Positions 11,070 to 21,000 of a stretch of DNA of 23,176 nt are shown piece after piece; within the stretch, counting starts at the first letter, position 1; every line of letters begins with the position of its first letter. The position numbers and the translations under genes were made by a program. The DNA is from Plakobranchus ocellatus (lineage: Eukaryota; Mollusca; Gastropoda; Plakobranchidae), in contig BLXT01000825.1 in assembly GCA_019648995.1 (NCBI GenBank), positions 2,750,555-2,773,730 on the forward strand, in the 5' to 3' direction. The notes under the pieces were generated by a model, which searched no databases, was not told the DNA's origin, and was given only the letters and a program-made list of their open reading frames with translations.

Positions 11070-11143
11070 CACTGGTGGAGGACTGCGGTCCCTATCAGTT
11101 GTCCACCTACAGTAGACTTAGATTATTTGACGTCAGTAAGTGG
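11070..11143 (+). repeat. Left terminal inverted repeat of the MITE-like element
   Basis: Begins CACTGGTGGAG and ends CGTCAGTAAGTGG. It pairs with 11322-11399 on the opposite strand with a few mismatches and a small length difference. Confidence 0.8.
11128..11135. promoter_or_regulatory. Consensus CRE palindrome TGACGTCA (left arm)
   Basis: A perfect eight-base CREB/ATF consensus inside the left arm, within the divergent promoter interval. The match is certain; use as a binding site is inference. Confidence 0.5.
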
Positions 11144-11321
11144 ATAAATTATTATTATTTATTTCGATATGTCTTTTTAATGTGATATAATGTTTATTAA
11201 AACGGTTGGCTCTGTTTCTACCGAAATTTGGAAAATTTTTATTCTCACACCATCTTCTACCGACGAAATGTAGGCAATCATTATTTTAGATCTAGATCTA
11301 GATACCTGTAGCACTTGTTGC

Positions 11322-11399
11322 CCACCGACTGACGTCAAATAATTGAAATGTCCGACTACTTCAGGTGGACAAGGTAGGGACCGTAGAGCTCCACCCGTG
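11322..11399 (-). repeat. Right terminal inverted repeat of the MITE-like element
   Basis: Read on the minus strand it begins CACGGGTGGAG and ends CGTCAGTCGGTGG, mirroring the left arm. Confidence 0.8.
11330..11337. promoter_or_regulatory. Consensus CRE palindrome TGACGTCA (right arm)
   Basis: Second perfect eight-base CREB/ATF consensus, in the right arm, about 200 bases from the first. Function is inferred only. Confidence 0.5.
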
Positions 11400-11991
11400 C
11401 CTTATTTTTGTTCCTTCCCTTAAAAGTCAATTTCTGAAGACAATACAAAATTTTCCACATTATCTCAATCTAGATCTGTAGGCCTATCCCTCTTGACTCA
11501 CACACAGCCCCACGGTCAATCTATCTCACTGAACTTCCTCTCACTCACTCTCGGGAAAATTTAAGGTCGGACCCTATTTTACCGATCGTTCAGGAAAATG
11601 AGGTCGCCTAATAATTGATCATTACATTTTTTTTTTCTGAATTAGACCTGTTTCGTTCTCTTCGAATAAGATTGCTTTGGGTGCAGGTGAAGTTGAAGTT
11701 TGAAGCTCTAACCTAAGCCCACTTTCATTTTCCACTTCGTTGAGACGTTGAATCGAGTCTGCTTCTTTAGCAATAAAAAATACGAAAAATGTTTTGATTA
11801 ATCCATGGTTTCTAAAACAAAAAGAGTGTCATGAGACGTGTCGACGTAAACAATAAATGGTATTATCCCTCTTAGATCCACAGCTTTAGAAGTAGAGTAG
11901 GTCTAGTAGACTGCCGAAAATTAAGGGTTCTCAACGATAGATAAACTAAATTTACCACTTTAGATACAAAAAAAAGTTGCCATTTTCAAGT

Positions 11992-12072
11992 ATGTTCAAG
12001 AACTTGAAAAAGAAACTTGAGCAAGGTGTAGCCCAGTCTAAAGCTGCTGTATCGGGCCTGACAAATGCAAAG
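11992..12072 (+). CDS. GOLGA4: Golgin coding exon 1 (vesicle-capture N-terminus)
   Basis: Encodes residues 1-27, starting MFKNLKKKLEQGVAQSKAAV. The donor GTAAAA follows directly; 27 whole codons. The short basic amphipathic start is the conserved capture motif of this golgin pair. Confidence 0.92.
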
Positions 12073-15000
12073 GTAAAACATTGATCTAGATGGCAGTGAT
12101 CATAAAGGCATGCACTCTCTAGATCTAATATTGGCCCTAAACGTCACATTATAGTTGATTCACATTATGAACTCAGCTCTAGGATTTAATTCTGATCACT
12201 CCTAGTTTGAATCTGACATAAAATTTTATGGCTGTAGGCTATATTTTTGGATCAAAACAAAACTTAGAAAATAATTGCACCAGTGTCGGTTATAACTTAT
12301 TGATAGATCATGTAATAATTGTGCAAGCGATTGAAATAAAGTTTTAAGAATTATTTTTGAAATTGCTACATTTCTAACACTAAGGTGCAACAAAAATGAA
12401 TAAATAAATAAAGTAATAACACTCCTGACACATGATTCCAAGGGCAATTGGACAACTGTTTTGGTCTTGCTAGATATCATCATTTGATTTATTTGATATT
12501 ATGTCATTTTTCCAGCACAAATGGGAAGTCCAGTCAGAGAAATAATTGCCGTATAACATTATTAAGTTTACTGACATGAAGCATACTAGGAGGGAGTGAG
12601 AGATCATGTCGTAGGCTAATTTAAAGTGCACATTTTTCTTAAGATATATAAGACAATTTATCTCCACAGAGATTTCCATCAGATACACTTTCAATTTTAT
12701 TCATGTAAGTTTCCAAGGACAAAGTGCTTTTTGGTGCAAGTTTTCTCCAGGAGGAAGTGAGCCCTCAGATGAGTCCAGAGCTTTAATTATTATTGATTAA
12801 ATGGTTTTTAGTTTTTCAGAGAGGTCATTAATTTGAAAAAAAGAAAACCAAATCTCTAAGGGTAGAAACATTACATTATTGCAAAATTATTTCTATTTGA
12901 CACGGGGATTTGACTTGTGGGAGAAAACAAGCCTCTTTCATTAAGTAGTAAAATTGACCTAGAGGGATTGGTAGTTAAAATCTGTTTTAATGAAAGATCA
13001 AACACTTCAGTCAAATACCTATTATGGATAAGTATCTCCCCTACATATGTTATTAAAAAATCAGCTTGGCCTTCCCATCACCCCATACCTCCTCTGGCAG
13101 GCATGCATTAGTAAATTTCCACCTCCTTACTTGGAAGCAAGTATAATCCAAGTCACAGAAATACCTAGTAAACATCTCTGAGCTTTTTCACACAAACTTG
13201 GCACTGGCTGACTCCATGTGACTTGAATACCATTAGCACTTCCCATAGAGCAGTGTATGGGTTCTCATTGGCTCTTGGCACAAGTCAGAGTTTTGATAAC
13301 TCTGTTGTGACCTGATCTTGTGCAAAGCAAATGACTTATGATCATTTTGCTTTAAAAAAAAATTTTTTTTCAGGTATTTTTAATCCATTGAGCCTGCATG
13401 GATTTTTTGGTTCAAAGAGTAAATAAAAAGTGCACAGATCTTAAAAAAGTTCTTGCATACCAGGCAAGAATGGTTTGAAGTATTTGCAACATTTTTTTCT
13501 TAATTTCTCTTACAAATCTAGTAACATCAAAAGTTATTTTGTCTAAATAAGTTTTTCACAATCAAGTTCAGTCCAGTTTTTTTTTTTGTTTTTTTTTTGC
13601 ATGAAGCGATTTAAAATTGGCAGCATGTGTAAAACTATATTCTTTCACAATTATTGGACAGGGATGGTTTTTCTACTGTGGAAATTGCGAAATTACATTG
13701 AATACCAACTTAAATTTCTTCTAACAACAAAATTGTCAGTGATAAGCATTATCCATGCTAATATATTTAGAAAACCAACAACACAACACATTAAAATTTT
13801 TATTTGAATCCATGCCTATTAGCGAGGAGGATATAATTTTTAACTTTTATTTACCCAAAGCTAAATAAAAATCCAAATGGCAACTGTTTCCAAAACATGT
13901 GTCATCTAAATCCACTTTATTGGTTAGTTGCCTCTCATTTGCCCATCAAAAAGTAAACCTGCTTTAAAAATAAGAAAAAACACTGAGTAATAGAACATAG
14001 ATGGAGAAAAAGCAACCTAATTAAATTATTTATATGCAGCAGTGAGTCTGTATGCTCTAGTGCCATAATGCTGTATATGTGCGAGATCAGAGTTGAATCC
14101 AAATTAAATTCAAATTCAAATAGTTTTTAGTTCGTAATAGTGGTTTGGAATACTTTGTGTGGAAATTTGCCAATGAATATTAATGTTTCAGACGAATAAA
14201 TTTTGATTTTATTACATATGATAAGGAAAAATAATTATGTTTAATGTCAAAATTTATGACAAAATTGACATTTTCATTTTAATTCCAAATTTATTACCAG
14301 TTAGTAAATTTGAAATGCCTGCACCTTTATTACTCAGACTTGTTTCAAGACTGACTCTGTCTCTAAACAAATGAAAAAGAAGATAATAGATTTCATAGTC
14401 ACTCTTTGACTAAACTTTACAAAAACAAGCTTAGTTTTCTTTAAAGTTTGAACTTTTTATTGCTTTTTTTTCTTTCTTTTTTTGCTTTAGATTTTTTCTT
14501 GAGTTACAGAGTGTATTAATCGCAGTATTTAAAAAAATAGATGTCATGTTCAAGATCGTTTTTTTTTTTTAAACACTCATGTTTGTATCCTGTTTTTTTA
14601 GGGAGATGAAAGTGTAGATAAAAATGCATCAAGTGAGTCAATTGGGCAGCCCCTTGCAGAGAGCACACCTCAGAAAGATGGTAGTCAAGTTGCAGCAACC
14701 AGTAATGCATCATCTGCAGGCAGCATCAGTAATGGAACAGATTCTAATATCGCAACAGGCCTGTTGGTAGATATACCTTTGTCAGAGACTCCCGATTCCT
14801 CACACTATGAGGTACTTTTAACTTTGTCCCTACTAAATTAAGTTGGCTCTTTCAGTTGATTACTAGTAGCTAATAGAAGCAAAAAATATATCTCATATAG
14901 AAAATATTTTAAAATTATTTTTTGAAGCAACGGACATAGCAAAAAGATTTTTTTGAACATGTCATATGGAAACCAGATCCTCACCGTTGATTTTTAACGG

Positions 15001-18000
15001 ATGAACACAGTTTTTACTTGTCAAGTGCTATGCTGTTTCTACATAATTCATCAAAGTAAAATATTCTGAAGTTTAATTTGTGGATTCTTCATTCCTGTTG
15101 CTGTGCCTGACAATCGTGAATTAACAAAAGTAGGCATCAAATCTGTTTGCATCAATCCAAAGGCATGAGCATTCTTTTTTTGTGAATATCTGTAAGCCCT
15201 TAGTTTTAACATTCTGAAATACTTCTCCCACAAATCAAACTGTCGCTGCAAAATGGGATGCTTTGTAATAAAAACAGAGTATGTGTCATGCATAACATCC
15301 TAGGAGATTTCAAAAACTAATAAACATTGGTAATTTTGTTTCAATTCTAACCATCAAGGATTAACCTAGGTTTGCCTTTTTTTTCTTTTAATACTCTTCT
15401 GTGTTGAACTCTTTCAGTTTTTGTCAGACTGCAAAGCTTTGCAATTCACTTCCTCATTATTTTACTCATTTTCAAAATTCCTATGGCATTGAAGGCAAAG
15501 TTTTGTTGTTGATTCTAATTGGATTAATATTTCACCATCATCATGACAATTAAGGTCTTCGTTGTAATGTAGGCAAGCATAACCAGTATTAAGACCATTA
15601 TGGTTGACTTGCTGAGAAACAATTCTTCTTCTTCAGATGACAAAGCTTCTCAAGCTGAAAAGTTAAATTAATATTACAATGTATGTTGTATAGTAAAGAA
15701 ATTATGCAGATTTCATAGGATTGTCTTGATAGTTGCATCATAATCTGCATTAGACCAGGATGGAGTGGCTTATTTCATTTTCGGTCTTGATTTTTGCCCT
15801 ATGTTATTTCTTCTTTTTGAACTATTTTTTTTCTTTTTCTTTTTTTTTTTTTTTTTTGTGTAAATTAATCTAGACTGCTTCCAACATAAGCTCAGTGGGT
15901 GCTGGCGGGGATGAAACTCCTAGAGCAGGCCGGTCTCGTACTTCATCACTCAGTTCGATGACCAGTGAAAGCTCTTTCTTTCCAAATGTTAGTTTCTCCT
16001 CAAGCCATTATGTACCATCTGATGTTGAGAGTGAGATGGAGGAGACATCAGTCAACCTCTCTGCAGTATCCAAGGAAGATCTCTATGCCTTTGTCAAGAG
16101 ATTTGAAAGACGAGCTTTTAAGTACAAGTCAAAGTTCATGGAGGTAAAAACGTAGTACAATTCATAAAAACAAACTTTCCTGCACAGCTCATTCTCCTTG
16201 TGTTTTATTAGAATGCCCTGCAATTGATTTCATACATTTCATTCTCCCTGTGTTTTATTAGAGTGCCCTACAATTGATTTCATACATTTCATTCTCCCCG
16301 TGTTTTATTAGAGTGCCCTACAATTGATTTCATACATTTCATTCTCCCTGTGTTTTATTAGAGTGCCCTACAATTGATTTCATACATTTCATTCTCCCAG
16401 TGTTTTATTAGAGTGCCCTACAATTGATTTCATATTGCTGAACAAGGTTTAACAATTTTTAAAACCAAATAAACTTCATATATTATTTACAGCTCACAGT
16501 TTTATTATGTATTAAATGAAGAAGTGTGTTAAATGGGTCTCACATTGTTTGTTGGTGTTAAATCAAAATTAGATAATTTTGGTCAGTTTTGTGGGATGAT
16601 ATTTGTTGGTATTTTCTTCTTTTTACTACAGCTTGCCACAGCTTACAAAGATATGTTACAAGAGAGAGAAAAACTGAAGGTATTTGGTACTTTACTAATT
16701 GAATGAACAGAGCAGACTTAAGTGAATTACTTGAACAATGCCTTAATTTTGAAGTGGAATAGCAATTATTTAAATATTACCCTTTTCTTTTAAGAAACCG
16801 TTAAAAAAAAAAAAAATTAAACTTGACACGCTATATAATAACCATTGTTCTTAAAAATATTATTTCGCTTCATTGACCATATGTGAAATTTCAGAAATTT
16901 ACAAAACTTCACAAAATAAGAATATAACTAATTTCATTTTAATCCTGAATGGTGTTAAAATATTATATCCTCTCTTATTTCACCCTTTACTTGCTAGTGC
17001 TGCTATAAAATCGCTCTTTGAAATTTGTCTTTCCTATTTATCTTAATTCAAAAATATGAGAGTTATGATGCTTTTAAGTGGCATCTAAAAGAAGAAAAGT
17101 TGAGAGAGTAGTTCACATATGATCACAAAAGATCAACTTCTTTTTTTTTTCCCAAAATGAGCAAACAACTTAAAGTGTAAGTTCTAGTTAAATACATCAG
17201 AACCGAAAGATCAAAAGATTTCATCCTCTAGCATGTTGTGACCAGGAGAAAGTGCAAAATGCTTCTGAAGTGCAGTTATTTATTGTTTCTTTGACAAAGA
17301 GTGAGAATAACATATTTTCATGATTTCATTCTTTCAAACTCAAATTCCACAGATAAAATTTTGTTCCCTCACTCTGATTGAATTATATGTCAGTAAGCAG
17401 TTTAACCCTTTATTGCAATGAAAGAACTTTTTTGTATTACAAAGAAATTTATTTCCACCTTTGTTTCAGTCAACAATGGCTCAATGCCAGGACAGGGCTT
17501 TCCGTCGCATGGCTGAACTTAGGGAGCAAATACAATTAGACCAGTTAGCCAAGCGAGACCTGGAGGAGAATTATCGGCTGCTGTTGGATGAGAAAGACGA
17601 GTACATCAAGGTCATGAAAATGCAGGTAAAAAAATGATCTTGAGTGTCTCGAAAGACTGCAATCACTTCTGAAAATTACTGCTGAAGTTTGCCAACAATA
17701 GGAGACAGGGGAGAGTCTGTGCTGCTGCCCTTGAATTAAGTTCAATTCTTTGAGCATCAAGGGTGTAAATAAGTGGGGTTTTTTACCAAGCAAATATCTC
17801 AAACTATCTATCCCTTTATTTTTTTTCTCTCTCTAACTGCTCCTGTCTCTCTATTGGTCTGTATTTTTCTATCTGTCGGGGTGTTTGAAAAAGTATTCAT
17901 GTGCTGGCACTCTGTCTATCTGTTGGAATCTGAGAAAAAAATATGTGTGCCTTCATGAAATTATTGCATCACACATCTCATAATTGTAAAATCTATTTTC

Positions 18001-21000
18001 TCATGCTTGTGGATAATGACCTTGTATCTCTTACAGCAGATCTCGCTCTCATTTGGAGCTAATGGTCTAAAACTCTTTTGCTTATGCCTAATATCTCAGG
18101 GTTTTTCTAACTGGTTTATTTGCTTTATACACCTCAAGTAAGTACTAGTTTAATACAAATCCTTTTCATTTTCAGTCTCAACCGTCAATAAAGTAAAATT
18201 ACAAGCTGTTTTATGCTCAGAAGAAGATTTTTTGCAACCTGTAAATTTAATGTATGCGACTACACTTGACTTAACTTTTTATGGGTAAGTTGAAGTCTTG
18301 TTTTGTTTCTAGTGTGTTTTTTTTTCCCCAGATAAATCTTATAAAAGAAGGCAAGGATGTTCCAGCAGAGCTGCAAGAAAAACTGGTTGAAACACAAGCT
18401 AAGGCAGAAGCCCCTCCTCCACAGTCTGCAGGGGATAGCAAAGACAACATTTCACAAAATGAGGAAATAGAGCTTTTGAAGTCAAAGGTCATTGATTTAT
18501 CTCAAATGTGAAACTCATTTTAATTTTTTTAACCATTCAAGGTGTCCCCGTATTTTTTTTTATTCATTTTACAGGCGAAATTGTAGTGTTATCCTCAACA
18601 TACTCCAACCAAAAGTAATGCTTGATTCAATGTTTCCTCCTCTTTTTTACAATTTTCTGTTTAGTAAAAATGGTATGAAACATTTTGCTAACATTTTGAT
18701 TGACCTTGAAATTAAGTTATTTTTATTTCTTAATAAATGATTGCAACATGATCAGATTATCCAGAAACTAGCATATATATCATGAAAGATGCTTTTGTGT
18801 GTGAGGAAATTATTCTTTAATCACATATGTATTAGAAAATATTTCATATCCTTGCACATTGCAAGTTACTTTTTCCTTTCTTGAACCATTTGTATAACAA
18901 GTAAATCTTTGCCTCAAATTGCTCACCCAGATCAAACGCCAGGACAATTTGCTTCAAAAATGTAAGGAAACTATTACCAACTACAAAGAAAAAGTGACAC
19001 AGCTCTCACATGATAAGCAAGATCTGCTTGCTAAGCTTAATTCTAAGGTAAATATATTCTTCCCTTTTAACTATAGAGTCATGAATAGCTAGGTGAAGCA
19101 ATGGGGAAAAAAACATAACTTGAATGAAGAACATGGCATACAAAGAAGAGATTCTGAGGCTGAAATAGCAGCAGGTGGAAAGCACTTTTAATTTATCTAA
19201 TGTCCACACCTTAAATATAGAATAACACTCAGGGCAATTGCAAAATTTCCTTGGGTCTGAAATTTTTCTTATGAATTTATGACCGCTAATGAAAAATTGC
19301 AATTCAACTGGCTCTCATAAATGTATCAAGTTTTGAAAACTAGGTAAGTTGAATGAGTGAAATTAAAAACAGAATAAATATATTATTTGTGCTATTTTGT
19401 ATTTAGTATTTTGTGGTTTTAGTCATTTACAAATGATTTTTTATCTTCTGAAATATTAGAAATAATAATGAGATCATGGGAGTTGATGGAGAAGGCAGAG
19501 GGAGGAGAGGTGGAAACATAATAAGTTGGCAGATTTTTTGTGACTTTAATACATCAACAAAAGTTGCAGTTCACATTGACTGTTCTCCAAAAAGGCTTCA
19601 AACATTTCTTTGAGTTTCTACTCTTAGTAATACAAATGAAAAAGCAACATGATAGTCTTTGAAACTGAAGACACTTAAGTGGGGACTTTATTCTGATCAA
19701 TCAAGGGGAGTATAAAAATTATAGCTTAAAGAACAGACATTATAAATTGGGGTCTCTATGGTAAGGACACTCTTTAAAAAAAGTTCTTTAAATATACTGT
19801 TTTTTTTTATTTATTTTTTTTTATAGAATTAAACTTTCAATGAAGAAAGTTTATTGTAAAGACCACTGTGATGTAGAGAGACTAAAAAAGCTTTGATGTA
19901 AGAGTTTAGTATCTTGATTGCTTTCTCATTGACATTCTGCATACAGTGCTGCAATGCTACATACTTCAGTACCTTCATTTGATGCAAATTCAAACTCGAC
20001 AATAAAGGATTTTCTTTCCACAATGTATCCATTAAGGCTGCTTCTAGCCCTGCTCAAACTCCAGAGCAGGTGGCCAAACTCCAGTCTCAGATCAAGGAAG
20101 CCAAACGAGTTATAGAGCAGCTTGAGTCAGACAGAGAGGTGGCTATAGCTAGTGTCAAACAACAGGTAATGAAAAAATAGTTTAACTTATATCTTGCATA
20201 TCATCATGTATGGGGAATTCCAGTAGCCTATGTAGCATGAGCCAAATGTTGGTCTTGTATAATTTAGTTGATATGAAAGTATTATTTTCCTTGGTTCTTG
20301 ATGTATAGATTGCATAATGTAAGCATCATTCATTTATAACTTGTCTTTATTTTTATTACTTTCATTACAATTATACTTGGATATTTCGTCTGTTGTTTTT
20401 TTTCACTTTTTAAGTTACAATGAAACAACTGATGCCAGAAAAGAGAAGAAATTTCATTTATCTCCTCACAAATATGTAAACATTTCTGGAAGTTTTTAGT
20501 GGCATCCCAAGCTTATCTGGTCTCTAATTTTATTAATAACTTCCAGTAATCAATGTTTTCGCACTTTGAAACCTTCTAGATGTTTTATAGATCTAAAATT
20601 GGTATACAAAGATAAAAATAATAATGGCACTGTTAAACTAAACTTGGTCTAGATTAGACTTATTTCTCAAAAATATGTTCCAGTGATGCTGTGATTTTCT
20701 TTAATTTTCTTATAATATAACAGAATTATAAATTTTAGAGTGATACCAATTTATGACATAGCTGTTGGTGTAGCCTTGTTAAATTTATGTCATATTATTA
20801 TGTTAACAAAGTAAGCTATTAAAGGACCTGTATGATATCTTGTTTGAGATCTGATTTCTTAACATGAATAATGATGAAAAAGTTGATTAGAGTTGAGACA
20901 TGAATTATATATTGATCTTATTTTCTTACTCACCATTCAGGTGCATGAGGAGATGGAGAAAAAAGATGCAGAGATAGAGCAATTGAAATCCCAATTGCAA

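Larger units (their letters stand above)
11070..11399. mobile_element. MITE-like foldback element (non-autonomous DNA transposon)
   Basis: The ends are long inverted repeats: left arm 11070-11143 and right arm 11322-11399. Shared blocks include GGTCCCTA, TTGTCCACCT and ATTATTTGACGTCAGT (16 identical bases); the outer ends read CACTGGTGGAG and CACGGGTGGAG. The ~180-bp centre is AT-rich and codes for nothing. The layout fits a MITE. The CACTG-like ends could suggest a CACTA or Chapaev relative, but no transposase is present and target-site duplications are unclear because both flanks are T-rich. The arms have diverged with small indels, so it is not a fresh insertion. Confidence 0.75.
10207..11991. 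promoter_or_regulatory. Divergent intergenic region between GPN2 and the golgin gene
   Basis: The two start codons face away from each other about 1.8 kb apart, so both promoters should lie in here. No clear TATA box or CpG-rich core was seen. The region contains a short N gap, a TG repeat, a MITE-like element with two TGACGTCA sites, and several AGATCTAGA-type hexamers. Sequence from about 11400 to 11990 is somewhat less AT-rich and is the likelier site of the golgin 5' UTR. Confidence 0.5.

Noticed and set aside
13441-13490. Second tRNA-like anticodon arm (CTTGC, CTGGTAT, GCAAG on the minus strand)
   Set aside because: No B box or other tRNA arm follows; a short hairpin like this can arise by chance.
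19113-19185. Coiled-coil-like plus-strand stretch (MAYKEEILRLK) in golgin intron 7
   Set aside because: No pyrimidine tract or acceptor before it, it meets a stop at once, and exons 7 and 8 already join in frame consistently with the human protein.
19829-20032. Minus-strand 67-codon frame overlapping the golgin exon 8 acceptor
   Set aside because: No family resemblance. A vague likeness to the frame at 15051-15293 was too weak to support a shared origin.
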